Source: Ideonella sp. (GTDB lineage Bacteria > Pseudomonadota > Gammaproteobacteria > Burkholderiales > Burkholderiaceae_C). Taken from it: a stretch of 64,000 nt of DNA. Each line of letters opens with the position of its first letter. Position 1 is the stretch's first letter. This document shows positions 1 to 8,926 of the stretch, piece by piece. The translations under genes were made by a program, and so were the position numbers. The notes beneath the pieces are model-generated. The model ran no database searches. It had not been told where the DNA came from and saw only the letters and a list, made by a program, of their open reading frames with translations. Where the stretch lies: contig JABTUC010000007.1 of assembly GCA_015075545.1 (NCBI GenBank), positions 42,627 through 106,626 on the forward strand, given 5' to 3'.

Positions 1-822
1 TGTCGAGAGCCACCACCCCGGCCCGGCGCACCAGGCCGACGCGTCGGGCCGGTCGTCGCGGTGCAGCGAGCGCACCGCATCGATGCTGCTCTTGGCGAAC
101 GCGGCGCGCAGCGCGGCCGATGCCGCGGCATCGCGCGCACCGACGCAGCCGATGAAGGCCACGCGCATCAGCGCGCGCGCCGCGTAGCGGCCGGCGCCGA
201 GGCGGGTGACGAGCAGCATGCTGCCCGAGCCGTCGTCGGGGGTGAGCGGAAACAGCAGCCGCGCGCCGTCGCGCAGCGCATCGAGCCAGGCCGCCACCGG
301 GTGCGTGGCGCCGGCGTTGACGTAGATCACGTCGGCCGGTGGCAGCGGCGGCGCGACGCCCGACACCGCGCGCACCTCGGCCTGCGGCCACGGCGCGAGG
401 TTGGCGGCCGCGCGCGCCGCGAGGTCGGGCTCGATCTCGTAGGCGATCACGCGGCCGTGCGCACCCACCAGTTGCGCCAGCATCGCGCTGTAGTAGCCGG
501 TGCCGGCGCCGATGTGCAGCGCCGTCTCGCCGGGCTGCGGGGCGCACGCCACCAGACAGCGCGCGTGCAGCGACGGCTGGCCGTTGTTAATGCCGCGCTC
601 GACGTCGAGCCCGACCAGCACGTCGCGGTAGAGCTCGCGCGGATCGTCGGCAAGGACGCGGCCGACCTCGTGGCCGAGCAGAGGCCACGGCGGCGTGCCG
701 ACGAAGTCTTCGCGCGCGGTGTCGGCGAAGGCATCGCGCAGACGTTGCGTGTCGCCTTCGATGCCGCGCAGCATGCGCTCGGCGTAGCGGCGCCGAACCT
801 CCTCGAGTGTGGGCGACGACAT
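1..822 (-). CDS. Class I SAM-dependent methyltransferase, PCMT-like (C-terminus cut by window edge)
   Basis: The frame opens with ATG at 822 and stays open to base 1, so 274 codons are visible and the C-terminus lies outside. Around residues 101-109 there is a glycine-rich SAM-binding motif I (HIGAGTGYY), preceded by an ISQP-like segment (NNGQPSLHA). Both are typical of the protein-L-isoaspartate O-methyltransferase fold. The family repairs isoaspartyl residues or methylates other carboxylates. This member starts with a long N-terminal helical part (EEVRRRYAERML), so true repair activity is not certain. It probably shares a transcript with the RidA gene, which ends 17 bases downstream of its start on the same strand. 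Confidence 0.82.
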   Translation of the reverse strand, partial: MSSPTLEEVRRRYAERMLRGIEGDTQRLRDAFADTAREDFVGTPPWPLLGHEVGRVLADDPRELYRDVLVGLDVERGINNGQPSLHARCLVACAPQPGETALHIGAGTGYYSAMLAQLVGAHGRVIAYEIEPDLAARAAANLAPWPQAEVRAVSGVAPPLPPADVIYVNAGATHPVAAWLDALRDGARLLFPLTPDDGSGSMLLVTRLGAGRYAARALMRVAFIGCVGARDAAASAALRAAFAKSSIDAVRSLHRDDRPDASAWCAGPGWWLST

Positions 823-839
823 GTCAGCGCCTGTTCAGC

Positions 840-1250
840 TCAGGCGGTCTCGATGGGCTCGACGACGGCGATCGCCTCCACCTCGATCAGCAGCTCGGGC
901 AGCGCCAGCGCCTGCACGCCCACCAGCGTGCTGGCCGGCGGCTGCGCGCTGCCGTAGAAGCGGCTGCGCACCTCGGCGATCACCGCGCGCTGCGCGGGCT
1001 CGTAGCCGACGACGAAGATCGTCGTCTTCACCAGGTCTTCGACGCGGGCGCCTGCGGCCGCCAGCGCGATGCCGAGGTTCTTGAACACCTGCTCGGCCTG
1101 CGCGCGCAGGTCGCCGGCGCCGACCACGCGGCCATCGGCGTCGTATGCCACCTGGCCGGCGATGTAGACCTGCTGGCCGCGCGCGCCGACCACGTGCGAA
1201 TAGCCGCGCGGCGGCGCCAGGCCGGCCGGCTGCAGATGGAGATGACTCAT
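840..1250 (-). CDS. RidA/YjgF family protein
   Basis: A 136-residue Rid-family protein; the trimeric family hydrolyses reactive enamine/imine intermediates. The recognisable parts are the IAGQVAYDADG segment, QAEQVFKNL and the C-terminal IEVEAIAV strand. ATG at 1250 is chosen because GGAGGG lies just upstream; a longer reading would add 46 unconserved residues. In E. coli RidA the catalytic Arg105 sits in the ARLPKD segment. Here the equivalent reads ALALPEL, so that arginine appears to be missing. The protein may therefore belong to a Rid subgroup without imine deaminase activity. The methyltransferase gene follows 17 bases downstream. Confidence 0.88.
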   Translation of the reverse strand: MSHLHLQPAGLAPPRGYSHVVGARGQQVYIAGQVAYDADGRVVGAGDLRAQAEQVFKNLGIALAAAGARVEDLVKTTIFVVGYEPAQRAVIAEVRSRFYGSAQPPASTLVGVQALALPELLIEVEAIAVVEPIETA

Positions 1251-1366
1251 CGGGAACCCTCCGGGTCGAACGCGCGCAGCATGCGGCTTGCACCGCGCCG
1301 CCGCAAGTCGTGGCGAAATGATCCTGGCCCGGGTGTCTGCGCGGCGTTCCGGCGCGCCGCGGCACA

Positions 1367-1380
1367 TAGGGCATGCCCTA
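1367..1380. promoter_or_regulatory. 14-bp perfect palindrome in a divergent promoter region
   Basis: TAGGGCATGCCCTA is a perfect inverted repeat between the divergent RidA (start 1250) and receiver-protein (start 1528) genes. It could be an operator for a dimeric regulator, but no cognate regulator is evident. Confidence 0.35.
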
Positions 1381-1527
1381 ACCCGCAACCCCTACTCTGT
1401 TACTCCTGGCCATGCAGTCGCAGGCGCTGCATCGAGTACAACCACGCCCGGGGAAGCGCCTCGCGCAGTGACAGGCAAGCTCGCTGCGAAGGCCTTGGAG
1501 ACAACGGTTAACTTGGGGGAAACCTCC

Positions 1528-2463
1528 ATGCAGCGAGTGCCTGCGTCGGGGGACGCGGTTGCGCCTTTCCGTTTGCGCGACGCGCTGGAGTCGGTGATCC
1601 GTACCAGCGCGCCGATCGCGCAGGCCAAGGGCCTGGCGCTCGCGCTCGCGCTCGACGCCGCGCTGCCGGTGGCGGTGCTCGGCAGCACCACGGGACTGCG
1701 CCGCGTCGTCGGCCGTTTCGTCGCGCATGCGATCGAGCGCACCGAGCGCGGCGGCGTATGCATCGAAGCGTCGCCGCGCAACGGCGCCGCGGTGCGCGTG
1801 GCCGTTCGCGGCAGCAACGACCAAGGCGATGCCTGCGCGCCGCAGGCGGCATCTCAGGCGGTGTCTGCTCCCGCCACAGTGGGCGGCAACGGTGGCGCCG
1901 CGATATCGATGTGTCGCGAGCTGGCGGCGCGGATGGGCGGCGAGGTGGGGGTGGGCAGCGCGCCGGGCGCGGGCAGCGAGTACTGGGTCGAGCTGCCGCT
2001 GCCGCCGGCGGCCGAGGCCGACATTCGCGCGCCAGCGGCCAACGCCGACGACGACCGCCGCGTGCTGCGCGGCGCGCGCGTGCTGATCGCCGAGGACAAC
2101 GCACTCAACATGATGATCACCGCGGCGCTGCTCGAGCGCTGGGGCGTGCAGGTCGGGCGCGCCGCCGACGGTGCCGAGGTGATCGAGGCCGCGCAGGCCG
2201 CCGAGCTCGACGGCGCGCCGTTCCACGCCGTGCTGATGGACCTGGAGATGCCGCGCCTGAACGGCCACGACGCAGCGCGCGAGCTGTGCCGGCAGCTCGG
2301 CGCGCGCACGCCGCCGATCATCGCGTTGACCGCCGCCACCTCGGACAGCGAGCGCAGCCAGGCGCTGCACGCGGGCATGTGCGAGTTCCTCACCAAGCCG
2401 GTCGACGCGGAGCGTCTGCGCAGCGTGCTCGCGCGCTGGGTGGGTGGCGGCCGCGCCGGTTGA
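1528..2463 (+). CDS. Receiver-domain protein with degenerate histidine-kinase ATPase domain
   Basis: A 311-residue cytoplasmic protein. Residues about 10-165 follow the HATPase_c plan: an N-box-like helix (RFVAHAIERTE) and a G2-like segment (VGGNGGAAIS) followed by CRELAARMGGEVGVGS. However, the N-box asparagine is absent, no DxGxG G1 box can be found and no HisKA/DHp domain precedes it, so kinase activity is unlikely. Residues about 185-308 form a complete receiver domain. Its acidic pair sits in LIAEDN, the phospho-acceptor Asp in LMDLEMP, the Thr in ALTAAT and the Lys in LTKPVD. ATG 1528 is favoured by GGGGGA just upstream. It may be an Hpt-phosphorylated single response regulator in a phosphorelay. 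Confidence 0.8.
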   Translation: MQRVPASGDAVAPFRLRDALESVIRTSAPIAQAKGLALALALDAALPVAVLGSTTGLRRVVGRFVAHAIERTERGGVCIEASPRNGAAVRVAVRGSNDQGDACAPQAASQAVSAPATVGGNGGAAISMCRELAARMGGEVGVGSAPGAGSEYWVELPLPPAAEADIRAPAANADDDRRVLRGARVLIAEDNALNMMITAALLERWGVQVGRAADGAEVIEAAQAAELDGAPFHAVLMDLEMPRLNGHDAARELCRQLGARTPPIIALTAATSDSERSQALHAGMCEFLTKPVDAERLRSVLARWVGGGRAG

Positions 2464-2532
2464 GGCGGCGCGCGTTCACACGCGATTGCGTCGCGCAGTT
2501 GACCCCGCTGAGGCGCTGAGGGCGCCGTGGCG

Positions 2533-3372
2533 TCAGCGCGGCACCACCGGCGAGGCGAGGTGCTGCGGCTCGGGCCCGCCGAGGGCGATCACGGTGTCGC
2601 GGATCAGGTGGCCCGAGATCGAGAAGCGCGGCGGGATCTTCGGCAGCGCGTCGAGCCGGTACCAGTTGGCGTCCTCGATCTCGTCTTCCTGCCTGACGAT
2701 CGCGCCGTCGACCCAGCGCGCGGTGTAGGCCACCATCAGGCTGTGCGGGAACGGCCAGTTCTGGCTGCCGTAGTAGCGCAGGTCGGTCACCCGCACGCCG
2801 ACCTCCTCGAGCACCTCGCGGTGGATGCACTGCTCGAGCGACTCGCCCGGCTCGACGAAGCCGGCCAGCGCGCTGTACACGCCGGGCGCGTAGTGCGGCG
2901 AGCGCGCGAGCAGCACTTCGCCGTCTCGCCAGACGAGCACCATCATCGCCGGGCTCAGGCGCGGGTACGCGGTGTGACCGCACGCGGGGCACACGCGCGC
3001 GCGCTCGTTCGCCCGCGGTTCGGTCGCGGTGCCGCAGACGCCGCAGTAGCGATGCGAGCGATCCCACTCCAGCACCTGCGCCGCGCACGCGGCCACGTTC
3101 ATCAGCGGCTCGCCCATCGCCATCATCGCGGCGCGCAGCGGCATGCGCTTGCAGCCCGCCGGAGTCTGGCTCAACTCGCAGGCCCAGCAGTCGATGCCGT
3201 CGAGCCGGCCGAGGTAGTGGCGGGTCGCCTGCAGCGCCTCGAAGCGCTGCCAGGCCTGTGGCGCGAACGTGGCTTCGCTCTCGGGCACGACGAGCTGGCC
3301 CTCGACGAACGCGAAGCACCACGCTGCGGGCGTCGGCTCGGCGTCGGAGCGCACGGCATAGGTGAACGGCAT
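2533..3372 (-). CDS. nudC: NAD+ diphosphatase (NudC-type Nudix hydrolase)
   Basis: A 279-residue enzyme that hydrolyses NAD(H), and removes NAD caps from RNA, to NMN(H) and AMP. It has the family layout: an N-terminal domain, then a zinc ribbon with two CxxC pairs (CGVC and CPAC, about residues 122-145). The Nudix box follows, starting GFVEPGESLEQ and continuing REVLEEVGV. Last comes the diagnostic NudC motif SQNWPFPHS. ATG 3372 is preferred over in-frame ATGs at 3381 and 3390 because a CACAAT hexamer ends 7 nt before it. The gene stands alone, convergent with the receiver gene. Confidence 0.93.
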   Translation of the reverse strand: MPFTYAVRSDAEPTPAAWCFAFVEGQLVVPESEATFAPQAWQRFEALQATRHYLGRLDGIDCWACELSQTPAGCKRMPLRAAMMAMGEPLMNVAACAAQVLEWDRSHRYCGVCGTATEPRANERARVCPACGHTAYPRLSPAMMVLVWRDGEVLLARSPHYAPGVYSALAGFVEPGESLEQCIHREVLEEVGVRVTDLRYYGSQNWPFPHSLMVAYTARWVDGAIVRQEDEIEDANWYRLDALPKIPPRFSISGHLIRDTVIALGGPEPQHLASPVVPR

Positions 3373-3379
3373 GTGCCGC

Positions 3380-3385
3380 ATTGTG
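3380..3385 (-). promoter_or_regulatory. -10-like hexamer at nudC start (possible leaderless promoter)
   Basis: On the minus strand CACAAT is followed by a 7-nt spacer and then the ATG at 3372, which leaves no room for a Shine-Dalgarno. No clear -35 element is visible. Confidence 0.4.
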
Positions 3386-3444
3386 CCCATGAGTCGCCGC
3401 GGGCCAGGCAGGGCGCGCCCCGGCGCGCGGCACGCCGATTGGCC

Positions 3445-3450
3445 TAGGAT
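3445..3450 (+). promoter_or_regulatory. -10-like hexamer upstream of DUF1161 gene
   Basis: TAGGAT with a 7-nt spacer to the ATG at 3458. This fits a transcript starting at or next to the start codon; the -35 is not recognisable. Confidence 0.35.
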
Positions 3451-3457
3451 CGTGGGC

Positions 3458-3892
3458 ATGAACGCATCGAAGGCTTGGGCTGCGACCGACCCGGCGCTGC
3501 GGCCGGGCGACCGGGCCGACGACGCCTGCCGGGCAGCGCAGCGCCGTGGTGGCGCGTATCGCGTCGCGGCGGCGCTGGCGCTCGCGGCGACGTGTCTGCC
3601 GGCGCGCGCAGCCGGCTGCGACGAGCTGCGGCAATCCATCGAGGCGCGCATCCGCGCCAACGGTGTCGAGAGCTTCACGGTGACGGTGGTCGACGCGGCC
3701 GCTTCGGCGCCGGGCAAGGTGGTCGGCACCTGCGAACAGCAGCGCAAGAAGCTGGTCTATCTGCGCGGCGCGGCCGTCGCGCCCGCGCCCGCATCGGCGC
3801 CCGTAGCGGCCTCCTCCGCGCGCCCGGCGCCGGCGGTCATCACCGAGTGCGCCGACGGCCGCGTGATCACGCAGGGCACGTGCAAGAAATAG
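3458..3892 (+). CDS. DUF1161 family periplasmic protein
   Basis: A 144-residue protein with a hydrophobic export segment at about residues 36-50 (VAAALALAATCLPARA) ending just before the mature start. The rest carries the DUF1161 signature: CDELRQSIEARI, then GVESFTVTVVD, GKVVGTCEQQ and KKLVYLR. Family members are small exported proteins of unknown function. After an Ala/Pro linker there is an extra cysteine-containing tail (VITECADGRVITQGTCKK). The N-region before the hydrophobic segment is unusually long and charged, so the true start could be downstream. It lies 34 bases before the glyoxalase II gene and could be co-transcribed. Confidence 0.8.
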   Translation: MNASKAWAATDPALRPGDRADDACRAAQRRGGAYRVAAALALAATCLPARAAGCDELRQSIEARIRANGVESFTVTVVDAAASAPGKVVGTCEQQRKKLVYLRGAAVAPAPASAPVAASSARPAPAVITECADGRVITQGTCKK

Positions 3893-3926
3893 CGGGGGCC
3901 GCCATCCGCTTACCGAGGAGTATCCC

Positions 3927-4721
3927 GTGATCGTCGAACGCATCTGGACCGGCAATTCGCTGCGCAACTACAACTACCTCGTCGCCTGCCCCGACACCGG
4001 CGAGGCGCTGGCGATCGACCCGCTCGACCACGGCAAGTGCCTGGCGGCGGCCAAGCGCAACGGCTGGCGCATCACGCAGATCCTCAACACGCACGAGCAC
4101 CACGACCACACCGGCGGCAACGCCGCGATGGTCGAGGCCACCGGCGCCAAGCTGATCGCGCACCACCGGGCCGGCGACCGCATCGCCGGCGTCGACCGCG
4201 GCGTGCAGGCGGGCGACGTCATCAAGGTCGGCAAGCGCGTCGAGCTCGAGTGCATGGACACCCCGGGCCACACCTTCTGCCACATCTGCCTGCGCGCGCA
4301 CGCCGAGCAGGGCAACGCCATCTTCTCGGGCGACACGCTGTTCAACGCCGGCGCGGGCAACTGCCACCACGGCGGCGACCCCGTCGCGCTGTACGAGACC
4401 TTCGCGCGGCAGCTCGACACGCTGCCCGACGACACCCGCGTCTACCCCGGCCACGACTACATCGAGAACAACCTGAAGTTCACGCTCGCGCGCGAACCCG
4501 ACAACGCCGACGCGAAGGCGATGCTGCCGCAGGTGGCGGGCCACGACCCGCAAGAGGCGCTGGTGACCACGCTGGCCGACGAGAAGCGCGTCAACACCTT
4601 CTTCCGGCTCACCAGCCCGGGCGTGATCGCCAGGCTGCGCGAGGCGTTTCCCGATCTGCCCGAGCGGCCCGATGCCCGCACGGTGTTCGTCAAGCTGCGC
4701 GAGCTGCGCAACCGGTGGTGA
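3927..4721 (+). CDS. gloB: Hydroxyacylglutathione hydrolase (glyoxalase II)
   Basis: A 264-residue metallo-beta-lactamase-fold hydrolase that splits S-lactoylglutathione into lactate and glutathione in methylglyoxal detoxification. It shows the binuclear metal motif THEHHDHTGG (about residues 55-64), then DTPGHTFCH, the bridging Asp in FSGDTLF, and YPGHDY. These cover the usual metal ligands. GAGGAG precedes the ATG. The length matches GloB enzymes, with a helical C-terminal domain. The stop overlaps the start of the ankyrin gene by four bases (GTGA), which implies translational coupling. Confidence 0.92.
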   Translation: MIVERIWTGNSLRNYNYLVACPDTGEALAIDPLDHGKCLAAAKRNGWRITQILNTHEHHDHTGGNAAMVEATGAKLIAHHRAGDRIAGVDRGVQAGDVIKVGKRVELECMDTPGHTFCHICLRAHAEQGNAIFSGDTLFNAGAGNCHHGGDPVALYETFARQLDTLPDDTRVYPGHDYIENNLKFTLAREPDNADAKAMLPQVAGHDPQEALVTTLADEKRVNTFFRLTSPGVIARLREAFPDLPERPDARTVFVKLRELRNRW

Positions 4722-5434
4722 GCGCCGCGCTGCGTGGCTGGCGTCGTGCCGTCGCGGCCGCATGCGGTGCCGCGGCGCTCGGTACGGCGGCGCTCGGTGC
4801 CGCGGCGCAGGAAGCCCCCAGCGCGGCCGAGGTGGCGGTGGGCGGGCCGCTGCACGCCGCCGCGCAGGCAGGCGACGTGCCGCGGCTGCGCAGCGCCTTG
4901 CGCGCCGGCGCGGCGGTCGACGCGCGCGACGCGCACGGCCGCACGCCGCTGCACGTGGCCACCTTCGCGCGCCGGCGCGACGCGATCCGCGCGCTCGCCG
5001 CCGCAGGTGCCGACCTGGGGGCGCTGGAGCACGACCGCTACGACGCGGTGACGATCGCCGCGGTGGCCGACGACGAAGAGACGCTCGCGCTGCTGCTCGC
5101 GCTCGGCGCGAGCGCGAAGCTCGTCACCAGCCGCTACGACGGCACGGCGCTGATCGCCGCCGCACACCTCGGTCACGACGGCGTGGTGCGCCAGTTGATC
5201 GCCGCCGGCGCGCCGCTCGACCATGTGAACAACCTGCACTGGACGGCGGCGATCGAAGCCGTGGTGCTCGGCGACGGCGGGCCGCGCCATCAGGCGACGC
5301 TCAAGGCGCTGGTGGCCGCCGGCGCCAACCTCGCGCTCGCCGATCGCGAGGGCCGCACGCCGTTGCAACTGGCACGCGCGCGCGGTCTGCGCGAGATGGT
5401 GCACATTCTCGAGGCCGCGAGCCCGGCGCGCTGA
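4718..5434 (+). CDS. Ankyrin-repeat protein, exported
   Basis: A 238-residue protein read from GTG at 4718, which overlaps the gloB stop. The N-terminus has Arg residues followed by an Ala-rich hydrophobic stretch (VAAACGAAALGTAALGAAAQ), consistent with a signal peptide. The mature part is about five ankyrin repeats. Consensus pieces include GRTPLHVATFARRRDAI, DGTALIAAAHLGHDGVV and EGRTPLQLARARGL. Ankyrin repeats bind other proteins, so a periplasmic binding or scaffold role is likely; the partner is unknown. Confidence 0.8.
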   Translation: MSAALRGWRRAVAAACGAAALGTAALGAAAQEAPSAAEVAVGGPLHAAAQAGDVPRLRSALRAGAAVDARDAHGRTPLHVATFARRRDAIRALAAAGADLGALEHDRYDAVTIAAVADDEETLALLLALGASAKLVTSRYDGTALIAAAHLGHDGVVRQLIAAGAPLDHVNNLHWTAAIEAVVLGDGGPRHQATLKALVAAGANLALADREGRTPLQLARARGLREMVHILEAASPAR

Positions 5435-5494
5435 GCCCGGGCCGGCGGGCGCGCGGCTGGCCCAAAATGGCCGCACGAGAGAATCGGGGCCACC

Positions 5495-6463
5495 ATGCTG
5501 CTGAACTGCGTCGCTTATCAAGATGGCAAGAAGCTGGCCGACATCGGGGCGCACCAGATCAAGGAGTATCTGCAGCGGCCGCAGTGCTTCGTGTGGGTGG
5601 CGCTGCGCGACCCGAGCGAGGAGGAGCTCGACACGATGCAGGTCGAGTTCGACCTGCACGACCTCGCCGTCGAAGACGCCAAGCACGGCGAGCAGCGGCC
5701 CAAGGTGGAGGAGTACGACAAGCTGCTGTTCGTGGTGCTGAACACCATCGAGCTCGACGCCACCGACCAGCTGCGCGTCGGCGAAGTGCACGTCTTCGCC
5801 GGACCGAACTACGTGCTGTCGGTGCGCAACCGCAGCCAGCAGAGCCTGCTCGGCGTGCGCCACCGCACCGAACAGGAGCCCGAACTGCTGAGCAACGGCC
5901 CGGGCTTCGTGCTGTATGCGCTGATGGACGCGGTGGTCGACCGCTACTTCCCGGTGATCGACATGCTCGAGTCCGAGCTCGAGAGCATCGAGCAGCAGAT
6001 CTTCGCGCCGGGTGCCGCGCGTTCCAACATCACGCAGCTTTACGCGCTGAAGCAGCGCGTCACCACGGTCAAGCATGCGGTCAGCCCGCTGCTGGAGTCG
6101 TCGGGCAAGCTGTGGAGCGGCCGCGTGCCGACGGTGTGCGAACAGAACCGCGAGTACATGCGCGACGTCTACGACCACCTGCTGCGCATCAACGGCAGCC
6201 TCGACACCCTGCGCGAGACGCTGGTCACCGCGATCCAGGTCAACCTGTCGATGGTGACTATCGAGGAATCCGAGACCACCAAGAAGCTGGCCGCGTGGGC
6301 CGGCATCTTCGCCGCCGCCACCGCGCTGGCCGGCATCTGGGGCATGAACTTCGAGCGCATGCCCGAGCTGAAGTGGCAGTACGGCTATCCGGCCGCGCTC
6401 GGCCTCATCGTCGCGGTGTGCGCGCTGCTGTACCGGCGCTTCCGCAAGGTCGGCTGGTTGTAG
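5495..6463 (+). CDS. corA: CorA-family magnesium/cobalt channel
   Basis: A 322-residue inner-membrane divalent cation channel. The long N-terminal cytoplasmic funnel is followed by two C-terminal transmembrane helices. The pore signature GMN is present in GIWGMNFERMPE at the end of TM1 (AWAGIFAAATALAG), and TM2 is AALGLIVAVCALLYRR. The protein ends in the basic tail RRFRKVGWL expected of CorA. The acidic loop after GMN is close to the MPEL selectivity loop. CorA proteins mainly carry Mg2+ and sometimes Co2+ or Ni2+. The gene appears monocistronic. Confidence 0.93.
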   Translation: MLLNCVAYQDGKKLADIGAHQIKEYLQRPQCFVWVALRDPSEEELDTMQVEFDLHDLAVEDAKHGEQRPKVEEYDKLLFVVLNTIELDATDQLRVGEVHVFAGPNYVLSVRNRSQQSLLGVRHRTEQEPELLSNGPGFVLYALMDAVVDRYFPVIDMLESELESIEQQIFAPGAARSNITQLYALKQRVTTVKHAVSPLLESSGKLWSGRVPTVCEQNREYMRDVYDHLLRINGSLDTLRETLVTAIQVNLSMVTIEESETTKKLAAWAGIFAAATALAGIWGMNFERMPELKWQYGYPAALGLIVAVCALLYRRFRKVGWL

Positions 6464-6531
6464 CGTCGGCAGCGCGGGCAACCTGAGGAAACCCCCATGC
6501 TGTCGCGCGCGGGGGCGCGACGGCGGCTTCC

Positions 6532-6537
6532 TATACT
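6532..6537 (+). promoter_or_regulatory. -10-like TATACT just before the ABC operon
   Basis: TATACT with a 6-nt spacer to the ATG at 6544 and no Shine-Dalgarno. A 7-bp GC stem-loop (6502-6521) lies just upstream and may close the corA transcript. Confidence 0.45.
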
Positions 6538-6543
6538 CGTCGC

Positions 6544-7566
<1,023 letters not shown>

Positions 7567-7593
7567 CCCTGCACAACCCGACGAGGAGACCTC

Positions 7594-8877
7594 ATGCGAC
7601 GAAACACCTTCCTGCGCAGCCTGATGGCCGGCACCCTGCTGCTCGGCGGCGCGCTGCACGCCCAGGCGCAGACCGAGGTGCAGTTCTATTACCCGGTCGC
7701 GGTGGGTGGGCCGATCGCCAAGATCATCGACGGCTTCGCGGCCGACTTCATGAAGGCCCATCCGTCGATCAAGGTGACGCCGATCTACGCCGGCACCTAC
7801 CAGGAGACGATCGTCAAGGCGCTCACCGCGCACAAGTCGGGCACGCCACCGGTGACCTCGGTGCTGCTGTCGACCGACATGTTCACGCTGATCGACGAGG
7901 ATGCGATTGCCCCGTTCGACGGCTTCGTCAAGAGCGCCGACGATAAGGCCTGGCTCGCCGGCTTCTACCCGGCGTTCATGCTCAACAGCCGCAGCGGCGG
8001 CAAGACCTGGGGCATCCCGTTCCAGCGCTCCACCGTCGTGATGTACTGGAACAAGGAGCTGTTCAAGGAGGCCGGGCTCGACCCCAACAAGCCGCCCACC
8101 ACCTGGGCCGAGCTGAAGGCCATGGCCGGCAAGCTGACCAAGAAGGACGCCGCGGGCAAGGTCACGCAGTACGGCGTGCAGATCCCCTCGAGCGGCTTCC
8201 CGTACTGGCTGTTCCAGACGCTCACCACCACCAACGGCGCGATCCTCGCCAACGATACCGGCACCGCGGTGAAGTTCGACGACCCGGCGGTGATCGAGGC
8301 GCTGCAGTTCTGGGTCGACCTCGGCAAGGCCGGCGTGCATCCGCAAGGCGTGGTCGAGTGGGGCACCACGCCGAAGGACTTCTTCGAGAAGAAGGCGGCG
8401 ATCATCTACACCACCACCGGCAACCTCACCAACATCCGCAAGAACGCCGGCTTCGACTTCGGCGTGGCGATGATCCCGGGCAACAAGCGCAAGGGCTCGC
8501 CCACCGGCGGCGGCAACTTCTACCTCTTCAAGAAGAGCACTCCGGCGCAGCAGCGGGCGGCGTTCGAGTTCATCCGCTGGATCACCGCCCCCGAGCGCGC
8601 CGCGCAGTGGAGCATCGACACCGGCTACGTGGCCACGTCGCCGGCGGCGTACAAGACGCCGGCGCTGCAGAAGTACGGCAGCGAGTTCCCGCCCGCGCTG
8701 GTGGCGCGCGACCAGTTGCCGGTGTCGGTGGCCGAGTTCTCGACCCACGACAACCAGCGCGTCACCAAGGCGCTCAACGACGGCCTGCAGGCCGCGCTCA
8801 CCGGCGCAAAGTCGCCCGAGCAGGCGATGAAGGACGCGCAGCGCGAGGCCGACCGGCTGCTGCGCGGGTACAAGTGA
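7594..8877 (+). CDS. ABC importer periplasmic binding protein, UgpB-like
   Basis: A 427-residue solute-binding protein of family 1 with a clear signal peptide (RSLMAGTLLLGGALHAQAQ). The mature sequence matches the UgpB layout: TEVQFYYPVAVGGPIAKII at the start, YAGTYQETIVKALTAHKSG, PFQRSTVVMYWNKELFKEAGLDP, and a glycine-rich lid (SPTGGGNFYLF) near residue 300. It delivers substrate to the permeases encoded next. A GAGGAG ribosome site precedes the ATG. A strong stem-loop follows the stop and may stabilise this part of the mRNA, as in mal-type operons. Confidence 0.9.
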   Translation: MRRNTFLRSLMAGTLLLGGALHAQAQTEVQFYYPVAVGGPIAKIIDGFAADFMKAHPSIKVTPIYAGTYQETIVKALTAHKSGTPPVTSVLLSTDMFTLIDEDAIAPFDGFVKSADDKAWLAGFYPAFMLNSRSGGKTWGIPFQRSTVVMYWNKELFKEAGLDPNKPPTTWAELKAMAGKLTKKDAAGKVTQYGVQIPSSGFPYWLFQTLTTTNGAILANDTGTAVKFDDPAVIEALQFWVDLGKAGVHPQGVVEWGTTPKDFFEKKAAIIYTTTGNLTNIRKNAGFDFGVAMIPGNKRKGSPTGGGNFYLFKKSTPAQQRAAFEFIRWITAPERAAQWSIDTGYVATSPAAYKTPALQKYGSEFPPALVARDQLPVSVAEFSTHDNQRVTKALNDGLQAALTGAKSPEQAMKDAQREADRLLRGYK

Positions 8878-8882
8878 GCGCC

Positions 8883-8907
8883 GCGGCGCGCAGGCGCTGC
8901 GCGCCGC
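8883..8907 (+). repeat. Perfect 11-bp stem-loop between binding-protein and permease genes
   Basis: GCGGCGCGCAG, loop GCG, then CTGCGCGCCGC form a perfect hairpin in the 49-bp gap after the binding-protein stop. No T-run follows, so an mRNA-stabilising or attenuating element is more likely than a full terminator. Confidence 0.7.
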
Positions 8908-8926
8908 TGGTGGAGTCGGCGCCGCG

